Of a stretch of 64,000 nucleotides of DNA, positions 33,809-42,093 are shown one piece after another (positions within the stretch are counted from its first letter, which is position 1; each line of letters starts with the position of its first letter). The position numbers were made by a program, and so were the translations under genes. The stretch comes from DATLGB01 sp963726825 (GTDB lineage: Bacteria; Actinomycetota; Thermoleophilia; Solirubrobacterales; Solirubrobacteraceae): the NCBI GenBank assembly GCA_963726825.1, contig CAVSDT010000002.1, positions 1,612,001 to 1,676,000 on the forward strand, in the 5' to 3' direction. The notes under the pieces are model-generated. The model ran no database searches, was not told where the DNA came from, and saw only the letters and a list, made by a program, of their open reading frames with translations.

Positions 33809-34509
33809 CCCACCTGCACCCGCGCGGGGAACGACTGCACCATGCCCTTGCGCGTCGCCACGAGGTCCAGTGAAGCGGACCCGGCGGGCACCTCGAGCGT
33901 CGCGGTGCCGTCGGCGCCGGTGACCACGGCGGTCTGGCCGCCGGTGACCGTCGCGCCCGCCACCGGGACGGCCCTGCCGCGATCGTCCTCCCCCACGACG
34001 GTGACCCCGAGCGAGGTGCCCGGCGCCGCCGCGTCGGCGTTCACGACGACCGTCAGCGTGCGCTGGCACCCCTTGCGACCCATGTGGCACCAGAACCACA
34101 GCAGCTGCCGTCCGCCCTTCAGGCGCGCCCCGGGATCGCCCGCCCCGCGGCTCGGCACCTTCCCGCCGACCTTGTAGACCCAGCCGTCCTGCCCCCTGCC
34201 GCGCTCCCCGGCGACAGCGCGCACGTACAGCGAGGACGCGTCGCGCGCCCTGGCCCCGCAGGCGCCGTAGTCGCGCAGCCCGACCTTCAGCGACGTGCGC
34301 AGCAGGGCCGCCAGCGGCGTCCCGGTCCCGACGGTGCACCGGCGGCCGGCGACGCGCACGTGCGCCCCTCTGGCGCTCACCGGCTTGGCCGCCCGCAGCA
34401 GCGTGGACTTGCCCACGACCTGCAGCTGCACCGACGGGGCCTTGGCGGCCACCGCGGCGGCCGGCAGGCTCAGCGCGCCGGCGAGGGTGAGGACGACCAG
34501 GCGCCTCAT
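33805..34509 (-). CDS. Secreted DUF4430-like protein with a C-terminal beta domain
   Basis: 234 aa with a cleavable signal peptide (LVVLTLAGALSLPAAAVAAK). The middle part has DUF4430-like features: TPLAALLRTSLKVGLRDYG, then DGWVYKVGGKVPSRGAGDPGA and LKGGRQLLWFWCHM. The C-terminal part (about 150-234) is a carboxypeptidase-regulatory-like or Ig-like beta domain (VPVAGATVTGGQTAVVTGADG). It has several cysteines that could pair outside the cell. Second of the three exported proteins of the B12 operon. Confidence 0.78.
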   Translation of the reverse strand: MRRLVVLTLAGALSLPAAAVAAKAPSVQLQVVGKSTLLRAAKPVSARGAHVRVAGRRCTVGTGTPLAALLRTSLKVGLRDYGACGARARDASSLYVRAVAGERGRGQDGWVYKVGGKVPSRGAGDPGARLKGGRQLLWFWCHMGRKGCQRTLTVVVNADAAAPGTSLGVTVVGEDDRGRAVPVAGATVTGGQTAVVTGADGTATLEVPAGSASLDLVATRKGMVQSFPARVQVG

Positions 34510-35660
34510 CGGACGGTGAACACCACCCGGTTGCGCCCGCGGGCGAGCGTGTCGCGGTTGTAGGCCTTGTCGGTGGCGAGCACGTCGAAGACGTAGCGGC
34601 CCTTGCCCGGACGCTTGGGCAGCAGGAAGGAGACGTCGCCGCGGTCGCCGAGCTTGAACGGGTGCCGCGTGCCGCACCGGGTCCTGCGGAACCGCTCGTA
34701 CCGGCCCGAGAAGTAGGAGCAGTGCCTGCCGACCCTGCGGGTCAGCGAGAGCTTGACCTGCAGGATGCCGGACGGGTCCGAGACGGTCGCCTCGAGGCGC
34801 CGCGGGGCCTTCCTGCGGCGGAAGCGCTGCCCCTCGTCGATGTTCGTGATCGCGGCCTGGGGGGCGGACGTGTCCTTGACCGCCGGGGCGTTGCCGGGGA
34901 CGGGGACGGGGCTGCCGCCGACCGACGGCGGCAGCGTCGTGCCGCTGGGGGTCGTGGTGCCGCAGTAGCCGTCGGCGCCGTCGGTGACGCAGGACGTCTC
35001 CGTCGCGCTCGGGGTGAAGCCGGCCTTCGTCGCGCGCAGCGCGGCGGCGCCGCGGGAGGACAGCGTGACGGTCGCCTTGCCGTCGGCACCGGTGGTGACC
35101 GGCGCCGTTCCCCCCGTCACCGTGGCGCCCGCCAGCGGCGCGGCCACGGACGTCGAGCAGTACGGCTCGGTGCACGAGGTCCGGTTGACGGTCACGGTCA
35201 CGGCCCGGCCCGGCGCGGCCGTCGCGGGCACGCCCGTGATCCAGATCGGCAGGATCGTCGGCGCGTAGTTGCCGTCGGAGACCTCGTAGCCGAACAGCGC
35301 CTCCTCGCCCGGCGCGAGCTTCTCGTCGCAGGCGCCGACGCTCGTCGACACGTACGAGCCGCCACGGAACACCCAGACCTGCCACGAGTCGCTGTTGGAG
35401 TAGTCGTGGGTCTCGCCGAGGATGGTCTGGATGAAGGCGCTGTGGTCCCAGTTGCCGTTCGTCGCGACGTCGAGCGCGGCGCTGGCGCTGTCGGGGGAGC
35501 AGCCGTACCGGGTGTCGGCCGGCTGGGTGATCGCGGTACGCGGCAGCAGGGTCGCGTTCTGCCCCTCGACGCGCACGGACACGGTCGCGGCGCTGGCAGA
35601 GGCGGTGCCGCCGAGGGCAAGGGCGAGGCCGGCGAGGCCGGCGAGCAGGGTTCGGTTCAT
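34506..35660 (-). CDS. Secreted DUF4430-like protein, first gene of the B12-riboswitch operon
   Basis: 384 aa with a signal peptide (TLLAGLAGLALALGGTASASA). The N-terminal 130 residues look like a divergent DUF4430 domain (FIQTILGETHDYSNSDSWQV, VFRGGSYVSTSVGACDEKLA, PGEEALFGYEV). Then come one Ig/carboxypeptidase-regulatory-like repeat (LAGATVTGGTAPVTTGADGK), a Pro-rich linker and a C-terminal Ig-like domain. GAGGAG 14 nt upstream of the ATG lies in a hairpin loop just below the riboswitch, making this the gene most directly controlled by cobalamin. No lipobox is visible, so it is secreted or held by partners. Confidence 0.78.
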   Translation of the reverse strand: MNRTLLAGLAGLALALGGTASASAATVSVRVEGQNATLLPRTAITQPADTRYGCSPDSASAALDVATNGNWDHSAFIQTILGETHDYSNSDSWQVWVFRGGSYVSTSVGACDEKLAPGEEALFGYEVSDGNYAPTILPIWITGVPATAAPGRAVTVTVNRTSCTEPYCSTSVAAPLAGATVTGGTAPVTTGADGKATVTLSSRGAAALRATKAGFTPSATETSCVTDGADGYCGTTTPSGTTLPPSVGGSPVPVPGNAPAVKDTSAPQAAITNIDEGQRFRRRKAPRRLEATVSDPSGILQVKLSLTRRVGRHCSYFSGRYERFRRTRCGTRHPFKLGDRGDVSFLLPKRPGKGRYVFDVLATDKAYNRDTLARGRNRVVFTVR

Positions 35661-35667
35661 GGCGCGA

Positions 35668-35687
35668 CGCCCCACTCCTCGGGGGCG
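35668..35687 (-). promoter_or_regulatory. Hairpin presenting the Shine-Dalgarno sequence of the B12 operon
   Basis: In the transcript, CGCCCC pairs with GGGGCG around the loop CGAGGAGU. The ribosome-binding sequence GAGGAG therefore sits in the loop of a 6-bp stem between the riboswitch aptamer and the ATG at 35660. This may be the expression platform for translational control. Confidence 0.5.
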
Positions 35688-35699
35688 ATGGTGCAGCGT

Positions 35700-35860
35700 T
35701 GTGGTCGGCAGGAGGTCTCCTGGCTTCCGGACCTGTCCCCCTCGCGCCTTCCCAGGTCTTCCCCAGTGGCTGCCGCTCGGCGTGCAAGTGGACGTCGTCC
35801 GGTCACAGTGGCGGGCCCGCGCCGGAATCTCACCGGCTTCCCCGTCCACCGACCGTGGTC
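35700..35860 (-). ncRNA. Cobalamin riboswitch (AdoCbl class)
   Basis: Read on the minus strand this matches the cobalamin aptamer in order: GGGGAAGCCGGUGAGAUUCC, then CCCGCCACUGUGACCGG, then GCCACUGGGGAAGACCUGGG, then AAGGCGCGAGG, and the terminal B12 box GAAGCCAGGAGACCUCCUGCC. It precedes the DUF4430/ECF operon by about 40 nt. Cobalamin binding normally represses, so the operon should be expressed when B12 is scarce. Confidence 0.95.
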
Positions 35861-35872
35861 AGTACGCCGCCG

Positions 35873-35903
35873 ATGGTACCGTCGCGAGCAGCATGGCTGT
35901 CAA
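35873..35903 (-). promoter_or_regulatory. Putative promoter of the B12 operon, overlapping the pduO start
   Basis: TTGACA (35903-35898) and TACCAT (35878-35873) on the minus strand are 19 bp apart, so transcription would start a few bases before the riboswitch. The -35 element lies inside the first codons of divergent pduO, so the two promoters must overlap. The long spacer lowers confidence. Confidence 0.45.
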
Positions 35904-36465
35904 CCTCACCCGCATCTACACCCGCACGGGGGACGGTGGGGAGACCCATCTCGGCGACATGAGCCGCGTCCGCAAGACGGACGCGCGGATCGAGGCCTAC
36001 GGGACGGTCGACGAGCTCAACGCCGAGCTCGGCGTCACGCTGGCCACCGGCGTGCAGGCTCCCTACGACGGCTGGCTGCGACACATCCAGAACGACCTCT
36101 TCGACGTCGGCGCCGACCTGTGCGTGCCCCTCGACGCCGGCCCGACGAAGCAGGACGGCGATCGTCTGCGGCTGGACGCGAAGCAGACGACCTGGTTGGA
36201 GGAGCGCTGCGACGAGGCCAACGAGGGCCTCCCCCCGCTGAAGTCCTTCGTCCTGCCCGGTGGGACGAGCGCCGGCGCCCAGCTGCATGTCTGCCGCACG
36301 GTCTGCCGGCGCGCCGAGCGCCGGGCGATCGCGTGCGGCGACACGGTCAGCCACGAGCCGGTCCGCTACCTCAACCGCCTCTCGGACCTCCTCTTCATCC
36401 TCGCCCGCGCCGTCAACGGCGCCGACGAGGTCCTGTGGTCGCCCGGCGCGGCTCAGGCCGACTGA
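35893..36465 (+). CDS. PduO-type ATP:cob(I)alamin adenosyltransferase
   Basis: 190-aa trimeric enzyme that converts cob(I)alamin to adenosylcobalamin. Conserved PduO stretches are RIYTRTGDGGETHLGD at the N-terminus (ATP site), YGTVDELNAELG, LPGGTSAGAQLH, CRRAERR and YLNRLSDLLFILAR. It diverges from the B12-riboswitch operon, so uptake and activation of the vitamin are neighbours. The last 13 bp overlap the convergent PAP2 gene. Confidence 0.95.
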   Translation: MAVNLTRIYTRTGDGGETHLGDMSRVRKTDARIEAYGTVDELNAELGVTLATGVQAPYDGWLRHIQNDLFDVGADLCVPLDAGPTKQDGDRLRLDAKQTTWLEERCDEANEGLPPLKSFVLPGGTSAGAQLHVCRTVCRRAERRAIACGDTVSHEPVRYLNRLSDLLFILARAVNGADEVLWSPGAAQAD

Positions 36466-37139
36466 GCCGACGCCACCGCACCGCGGCCCCGGCGAGCCGG
36501 GGCCGCCGCCCACACGCGCAGGCCCGCCACCGCCAGGCCGCCCGCGGCCGCGGCGACGCACCAGCCGCCGAGGACGTCTGACGGCATGTGCCAGCCCATC
36601 CAGACGACGGAGGCCGCGACCGCGACCGCCCAGGCCCCGCCCCAGCGGATCACGCGCGACCGCGCGGAGGGCGTGGCCGCGGCGAGCGCGAAGGCGAGCA
36701 CGAGCGCCATGGCGGCGGTCGCGTGTCCGCTCGGCCAGGAGGCCAGGTTGACGTAGAACCCGCGGTCGGTCGCCGACCAGGGCCGGAAGGTCGCCGTGCC
36801 CACCTTGAGGACCTGCGTGACGACGTTGGCGCCGACGAGGACGAACGCGGCCGCGGCCGCCACCGCCGCGCCGTGCCGCCGCCACGCGGTGACGAGCGCC
36901 CAGGCGCTCAGCACGAGATAGACCGGACCCAGCATCGGCACCGCCAGGAGGTGGCCGACGACGCTCGCGACGAAGCGCTGCCAGCCCTCCGCGGCCGCGT
37001 ACACGTCGCCGTCGAGCTCGCGGGTCGGCCCCACCTGGAAGGCGAGCGCCCACACGACGACGGCGCCGGCGGCCGCGACCACGGCGAGCAGCAGGGGGGT
37101 CCAGGCCCGTCGCAGCACCCCTCCAAGGTACCCGCGCAT
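36453..37139 (-). CDS. PAP2-family membrane phosphatase
   Basis: 228-aa integral membrane protein with about six helices and the three-part PAP2 active site: KVGTATFRPW (weakened K-x6-RP), WPSGHATAAMAL (PSGH) and VWMGWHMPSDVLGG (S/G-R-x5-H-x3-D, with the usual Arg replaced). Relatives dephosphorylate undecaprenyl pyrophosphate or phosphatidate. ATG 37139 gives the normal family length. Confidence 0.88.
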   Translation of the reverse strand: MRGYLGGVLRRAWTPLLLAVVAAAGAVVVWALAFQVGPTRELDGDVYAAAEGWQRFVASVVGHLLAVPMLGPVYLVLSAWALVTAWRRHGAAVAAAAAFVLVGANVVTQVLKVGTATFRPWSATDRGFYVNLASWPSGHATAAMALVLAFALAAATPSARSRVIRWGGAWAVAVAASVVWMGWHMPSDVLGGWCVAAAAGGLAVAGLRVWAAAPARRGRGAVASAQSA

Positions 37140-37179
37140 CCTCAGCGTCAGCTGAACGTGGCTCGGTACCCTCAGCCCC

Positions 37180-37545
37180 GTGGACCTCGCCAACCTCGCA
37201 GACTCGCAGCCCTTCACCACCCTCGACGGCTCCACCATCCAGGAGGTCGCCGGCCGCAGGACGCTGCCGTCGCAGCAGCAGTCGCTGGCGCAGGCGACCG
37301 TCCCGGCGGGGGGCGCCACGATCGCCCACCACCACGTGCAGTCCGAGGAGCTCTACTTCTTCACGGGCGGCGAGGGCACGGTGCGCCTCGCCGACGAGAC
37401 CCGCGCCGTCCGCCCCGGCGACTGCGTCGTGATCCCCCCCGGCGTCGTCCACCAGCTCGTCAACACCGGTGCCGACCCGCTCGTCCTCCTCTGCTGCTGC
37501 GCGCCCGCGTACAGCGACGAGGACACCGTCTTGCAGGAGGACTAG
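37180..37545 (+). CDS. Cupin-domain protein
   Basis: 121-aa single-domain cupin. Motif 1 is HHHVQSEELYFFTGGEG with metal-ligand His residues and Glu; motif 2 is RPGDCVVIPPGVVHQLVN. Small cupins of this type bind a metal and are isomerases, dioxygenases or sugar/small-molecule binders; the role here is unknown. The GTG at 37180 has TACCCT ending 7 nt upstream (leaderless pattern). The next gene starts 2 nt after its stop. Confidence 0.87.
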   Translation: MDLANLADSQPFTTLDGSTIQEVAGRRTLPSQQQSLAQATVPAGGATIAHHHVQSEELYFFTGGEGTVRLADETRAVRPGDCVVIPPGVVHQLVNTGADPLVLLCCCAPAYSDEDTVLQED

Positions 37546-37547
37546 CC

Positions 37548-38024
37548 GTGCCGCGCAACGACCCGGCCGACACCGGCGGCCTGTTCATCGGGCGCCGGCC
37601 CGGGAGCGCCCCGCTGAAGTACCGCGGCACCCCCGAGCGCTCCGGCAGCGCCCGCCAGCGCCTCGACGGCCTCCTCGCCGGGCTCGTCTGGGTCCTCCAG
37701 GTCGTGCTGTGCCTGTCCGCGTGGGGCCCGCAGCCCGTCGCGTGGCTCTGGGTCGGCTCGCAGGTCAACTACCTGACCGACTCCGTCTTCGTCGGGATCA
37801 TCTGCGCCTTCACGGGGCTGCTGCTGTCGGTGATGGCCACGCTCGCCCTCACCACCAGGATCGACGGGCTGTGGCGGATCCTGCGCCGTGCCGCCGGGCA
37901 CGACCAGAAGGAGGGCATCATCGGCCGCCTGTGGATGTGGACCGCCGTCGTCGGCGGCAGCGCCTTCGGCTTCTGGTTCATCATCATCAACGGCCCCGGC
38001 TCGACGATGATGCCCGGCTCGTGA
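37548..38024 (+). CDS. Small membrane protein of unknown function
   Basis: 158 aa with three hydrophobic segments (GLVWVLQVVLCLSAWG, SVFVGIICAFTGLLLSVMAT, WTAVVGGSAFGFWFIIIN). A short cytoplasmic loop lies between helices two and three. Not recognised as a named family. GTG 37548 follows AGGAGG at good spacing inside the cupin 3' end, and its stop overlaps the aminotransferase GTG, so cupin, membrane protein and aminotransferase form an operon. Confidence 0.75.
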   Translation: MPRNDPADTGGLFIGRRPGSAPLKYRGTPERSGSARQRLDGLLAGLVWVLQVVLCLSAWGPQPVAWLWVGSQVNYLTDSVFVGIICAFTGLLLSVMATLALTTRIDGLWRILRRAAGHDQKEGIIGRLWMWTAVVGGSAFGFWFIIINGPGSTMMPGS

Positions 38025-39148
38025 GCCCGCGCAAGCGGCGCCTGCTCGACTACTACCGGCAGTTCGAGGAGCTCGACCCGCTCGAGGACGCGCGACGACT
38101 GAAGGAGCGGCGGTCGCTCGAGCGCGCGGCCGAGCTCGAGCGCGTCGGCGACCTCGACCTGTCGCGTCTGGACTGGCACGAGCCGCCGGACCCCGAGATC
38201 GTCAACGCCGCGACCTTCGCGCTGCGCCGGGCGGTCAACCGCTACCCGGAGGCCGGCGGCCCCGCCCTCGCCGCCGTCGCCCGCCGCCACGACGTGGACA
38301 CGGCGCGCGTCGCGCTCGGCCACGGCGCGGGACAGCTCCTCCAGGCGCTGCTGCGCGAGCTCGCGCCCGGCGGGGAGGTCGTGCTCCCGTGGCCGGGCTG
38401 GTCGCCACTGCCGGCGCTCGTCTCGCGCGCCGGGGCGCGTCCGGTGGCCGTCGCGCTCCACGACGACGGCCGCCCCGACCTCGAGGCCGCCGCCGCCGCG
38501 ATCGTCCCCGCCACCCGCGCCGTCGTCGTCTGCTCACCGAACGACCCGACGGGTGGCCTGGCCGACCGCGAGGCGGTGCTGACGCTCGCCGCCGCGCACC
38601 CCGCCGTGACGATCGTCGTGGACGAGGCGCTGATCGAGTTCGCCGGCGAGGAGCACTCGCTGGCCGCGGCGACCGCGGAGACGCCCAACCTGTTCGTCCT
38701 GCGCTCGTTCTCCAAGGCGTGGGCGATGGCGGGGCTGCGCGCGGGGTACCTGCTCGGCTCGCCCGACGCGCACGACCTCCTCAGCGTGCTCTCCCCCGGG
38801 CAGGGCGTCGCCGCGCCGACCCAGGCCGCCGTGGCCGCCGCGCTGGAGCAGCCGGCCCGCTTCGAGCTGCGGCTCGCCACCCGCCGGGCCCTCGCCGCCC
38901 GCGAGCGCGCGCACCTGGCCGCCGGCCTGCGCGACACGGGGCTCTCGGCGCTCCCGTCGCACGCCCACTTCGCCTGGCTCGGCGGCGGCGAGCACACGGC
39001 CGCGTCGCTGACCCACGCGCTCGCGCAGTCGCGCATCACGGTCGCCTCCGGGACGGGCTGGGGCGACGAGGAGCACGTCCGCGTGACGCTCGCCGACCGC
39101 CGCTCCACGGACCGGCTGCTGTCGGCGCTGTCGGCGCTGCGAACGTGA
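38021..39148 (+). CDS. Class I/II PLP aminotransferase (histidinol-phosphate aminotransferase-like)
   Basis: 375-aa fold type I enzyme. The PLP lysine is in RSFSKAWAMAGLRAGYLLG, with VCSPNDPTGG (Asn/Asp pair) and VVDEALIEF before it, the layout of the HisC/CobD subgroup. The first 50 residues are a charged helical extension not usual in HisC. CobD-type threonine-phosphate decarboxylase (a cobalamin enzyme) is a related alternative, suggested only by the nearby B12 genes. GTG 38021 overlaps the upstream stop by 4 nt. Confidence 0.85.
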   Translation: MSPRKRRLLDYYRQFEELDPLEDARRLKERRSLERAAELERVGDLDLSRLDWHEPPDPEIVNAATFALRRAVNRYPEAGGPALAAVARRHDVDTARVALGHGAGQLLQALLRELAPGGEVVLPWPGWSPLPALVSRAGARPVAVALHDDGRPDLEAAAAAIVPATRAVVVCSPNDPTGGLADREAVLTLAAAHPAVTIVVDEALIEFAGEEHSLAAATAETPNLFVLRSFSKAWAMAGLRAGYLLGSPDAHDLLSVLSPGQGVAAPTQAAVAAALEQPARFELRLATRRALAARERAHLAAGLRDTGLSALPSHAHFAWLGGGEHTAASLTHALAQSRITVASGTGWGDEEHVRVTLADRRSTDRLLSALSALRT

Positions 39149-39201
39149 CCAGCGGGTGAAGGGCTCGACATCCGCCGCCGGATGCAGTTGGGTTGCCGGC
39201 G

Positions 39202-40794
39202 GTGCAGGGACCAGGACGACGGCTGCTCACGCGCCGCGAGCTCACGGTGGCGGGTGCCGGCCTGCTCGTCGCCGCCCACGTGCCCGACGCCTGGGGCGCG
39301 AAGCTCCTGCGTCAGACGGCGAGGCCGGGGCCCGGCCGGTTCCTCGACGGCGTCGCCTCGGGTGACCCGTCCCCCACGTCCGTCGTCCTGTGGGGCCGCC
39401 TGACGACGGAGCAGCAGCGCTCCGGCGCGCGCCTGGTCGTGGCCACCGACCCCGGGCTCACCCGGACCGTCGCCACGGTCGTCGTCCCGACCGATCGCAG
39501 CGTCGACGGCGTCCTGAAGGTCCGCGTGGGCGGGCTGCGGCCCGACACGATCTACCACTACGCCTGGCAGGGGGCCCGCGACGTCTCACCGGTCGGGCGG
39601 ACCAAGACGCTTCCCGATCCGTCCAGCGACCGGCCGCTGCGGCTGGCCTTCTCCTCCTGCCAGAAGTGGGACGAGGGCTTCTTCAACCCGCACCTCGACG
39701 TGGCGGACGAGGATCCGCTGGACCTGTACCTGTTCCTCGGCGACTACACCTACGAGTATGCCCGGCCGGCCGGCATGTACCGCAATGACGCGCTGGCCGC
39801 CGTGGACCTGCGGTCGGCCCGCGACAAGCTGCGGCTGTACCGCTCCGACACCGCGCTGCGGGAGCTGCACCGGCTGCATCCGACCGCGCACATCTGGGAC
39901 GACCACGAGGTCGCCGACAACTACACCGACAACGACCCGCGACCGTCGGAGCTGCAGCGCACCGCCGGTTACAAGGCGAGCTTCGAGTGGCTGCCGCATC
40001 TGCCCGCCGGCCGCGAGCGCTATCGCGTCTACCGCTCCTTCCGGCTCGGGCGCATGGCCGAGGTGTTCATGCTCGACGAGCGCCAGTACCGCACGGGCGA
40101 CGGGGACGGGAAGCCCAAGACGATCCTCGGCCGCGCGCAGCTGGACTGGCTGAAGGCCGGCCTGCGGGCGAGCACCGCGCGCTGGAAGCTCGTCGCCAAC
40201 CCGGACATGATCGCCCCGCTCGGCGTCGGCGGCCGGGGCGTCAACCCCGACCAGTGGGACGGCTACCCCGCCGACCGCCAGGAGCTGCTCGACGTCTGCG
40301 CCGGCGGCGTGCGCGACGTCATGTTCCTCACGGGCGACATCCACACGTACTTCACCGCCCGGCTGCTGCGCGACGGCGGGACGAGCGGGCCGTCGGTCGC
40401 CACGGAGTACGTCGGCGGCTCGGTCTCCTCCAGCGGGCTGCCGGCGCTCGCGGGCGTGAGCACCGCGGCCATCTTCGCCGCCAACCCGTGGATCTCCTAC
40501 GCCAACGGGACCGACCACGGCTACGGCCGGGTCGACCTCGACGCGACCCGCGCCCGTGTCACCTACCGCAGCGCGCCGGTGGACCGGCCGGGCCTTCTCT
40601 CGCGCACGCTGGCCGTCTACGACCAGCCGCTGGGGGCCAACGACTACACGACCGTCTCCCAGGACGGCGGCGGGGTGGGCGATCCGACGCAGCTGCCGAT
40701 CCCGCGCTCGGCGGTGCAGCTGCGCAGCGCGCAGGCGTCGACGGCCGCACTCAGGCGCCGCCGGCGCAAGCTCGAGCGGCTGGTGGCGGAGTGA
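39202..40794 (+). CDS. PhoD-family alkaline phosphatase (copy 1)
   Basis: 530-aa Tat-exported metallophosphatase. The twin-arginine signal TRRELTVAGAGLLVAAHVPDAWG is at the N-terminus. An Ig-like PhoD N-terminal domain follows (FLDGVASGDPSPTSVVLWGRLT), then the catalytic domain with SSCQKWDEGFFN, LFLGDYTYEY, HIWDDHEVADNY and FLTGDIHTYF supplying the Fe/Ca ligands. GTG 39202 is preferred over TTG 39193 because it gives the same N-terminus as the paralogue at 43412. The stop overlaps the next gene by 4 nt. Confidence 0.9.
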   Translation: MQGPGRRLLTRRELTVAGAGLLVAAHVPDAWGAKLLRQTARPGPGRFLDGVASGDPSPTSVVLWGRLTTEQQRSGARLVVATDPGLTRTVATVVVPTDRSVDGVLKVRVGGLRPDTIYHYAWQGARDVSPVGRTKTLPDPSSDRPLRLAFSSCQKWDEGFFNPHLDVADEDPLDLYLFLGDYTYEYARPAGMYRNDALAAVDLRSARDKLRLYRSDTALRELHRLHPTAHIWDDHEVADNYTDNDPRPSELQRTAGYKASFEWLPHLPAGRERYRVYRSFRLGRMAEVFMLDERQYRTGDGDGKPKTILGRAQLDWLKAGLRASTARWKLVANPDMIAPLGVGGRGVNPDQWDGYPADRQELLDVCAGGVRDVMFLTGDIHTYFTARLLRDGGTSGPSVATEYVGGSVSSSGLPALAGVSTAAIFAANPWISYANGTDHGYGRVDLDATRARVTYRSAPVDRPGLLSRTLAVYDQPLGANDYTTVSQDGGGVGDPTQLPIPRSAVQLRSAQASTAALRRRRRKLERLVAE

Positions 40795-42053
40795 GACGGG
40801 CCGCGCTCCTCGCCGCCGTCGGCGCGCTCGTCGGCGCGGCGCCCGCCGCGGCGGCCCCGCCGGCCAACGACACCCCCGCCGGCGCGATCGAGGTCGCCCC
40901 CGTCTCCGCTGAGAACGGGCCGGTCCTCGAGCGTCAGGGGATCGCCGAGCTGACCGAGGCGACCGCCGACGCCGGCGTCCCCCGCTGCCTCGGTCGCCGG
41001 TCCTTCGAGCGGGCGGTCTGGTTCCGGGTCCCTGCCGCCCCGACGCCCATGCGGGTCCGGCTCGACGCGCTCGCGACCTCCGGCGGGCCGGACGAGACGC
41101 CCGACCTCGCCGCGTACGTGCAACCGGGGACGCCGCAGACGCGGATCGCGCAGGCGTGCGACGGGCGCGCGGCGAAGCCGGCCGTCCTTCGGGCGGCGGC
41201 GCGGCGCGACGGCGGCGCGCCCGGCATCGCCGACACGGGTGCGGCCGTCGAGCTCGACGTGCCTGCCGGCCAGGAGGTGCTCGTGCAGGTCGGGCGGCCG
41301 GTGGGGAGCTCGCTCACGCGCGTGCTGCTCGCGGCCGGGGTCGACGCGCTCCCCGCCACCGCCGCCCCGGTCGGCGACCGCGCCGGGGGCGCGCGGCCCT
41401 ATCCGCTCGGGCGGGCCCGCCTCGTCCCGCTCGTCGCCGCCACGCTGACGGCCGAGGACCCGGCCGTTCCCGCCTGCCCCGCGGCGGCCACCGTCTGGCG
41501 CCGGCTGCGCGTCACCCGCACCGGCCGGCAGGTCGCTGCGGCCAGGGGGCCGGGCGTCGGGGCGCTCACCGTCTTCGTCGGCCGCCGCCCCACGGCCGAC
41601 AACGCGGTCGCCTGCGGCCTCGGCGCCCCGGGCGGCGTCGCCATCGGGTTTCGCGCCCGTCGCGGCCAGCGGGCCTGGATCCGCGTCGGCACGGCCGGCG
41701 TGCCCGCGCCGACCGCCCGTCTCGCGGTCTCCGGCCCGTGCGACCAAACGCCGCTGCGCCCCGTCCGGCGCACCACCGTCCGTGCCGCGCGGCTGACCCG
41801 CGGCGCCCGCCGTCTGCGCCTGCGGCTCACGCTCGCCGGCCCGTGCGTCCGCCGCGCGCGGGTCACCGTCCGCCGCGGCGGGATCGTCGTCGCCCGCGGC
41901 GTCGTCGGCACGATCGTCCGCGGCGCCCGGACCGTGCGGCTGCGGCGCGTCGCAGGGACGCGCCTCACCCGCGGCCGGGTCGGCGTGACCGTCACCGGCC
42001 GCGGCGTTCGGGGGCGCCCGGTGCGTCTGCACGTCAGCGCCCGACTGCGCTGA
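40791..42053 (+). CDS. Secreted protein of unknown function, PhoD partner (copy 1)
   Basis: 420-aa exported protein with a short signal peptide (AALLAAVGALVGAAPAAAA). No known domain is recognised. Pieces conserved with the paralogue at 45100 include PPANDTPAGAIEV, PRCLGRRSFERAVWFRVPA, VPAGQEVLVQVG, SGPCDQTPL and a C-terminal beta-rich Arg/Val segment with repeats like RARVTVRRGGIVVARGV. A GTGA overlap ties it to the phoD gene. A surface-bound accessory to the phosphatase is inferred from the duplicated pairing. Confidence 0.75.
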   Translation: MRRAALLAAVGALVGAAPAAAAPPANDTPAGAIEVAPVSAENGPVLERQGIAELTEATADAGVPRCLGRRSFERAVWFRVPAAPTPMRVRLDALATSGGPDETPDLAAYVQPGTPQTRIAQACDGRAAKPAVLRAAARRDGGAPGIADTGAAVELDVPAGQEVLVQVGRPVGSSLTRVLLAAGVDALPATAAPVGDRAGGARPYPLGRARLVPLVAATLTAEDPAVPACPAAATVWRRLRVTRTGRQVAAARGPGVGALTVFVGRRPTADNAVACGLGAPGGVAIGFRARRGQRAWIRVGTAGVPAPTARLAVSGPCDQTPLRPVRRTTVRAARLTRGARRLRLRLTLAGPCVRRARVTVRRGGIVVARGVVGTIVRGARTVRLRRVAGTRLTRGRVGVTVTGRGVRGRPVRLHVSARLR

Positions 42054-42093
42054 GCGCCCCGGGGCGCAAGTTCTCGCGCCCGGCGTCGTTGTG

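Noticed and set aside
37540..39148. CobD (threonine-phosphate decarboxylase) for the aminotransferase near the B12 genes
   Set aside because: Sequence does not separate CobD from HisC-like enzymes and no other cobalamin biosynthesis gene is present, so the general class is kept.
42054..42067. GCGCCCCGGGGCGC palindrome after the PhoD partner gene
   Set aside because: With a minimal loop only a 5-bp stem can form; too weak to claim a terminator.
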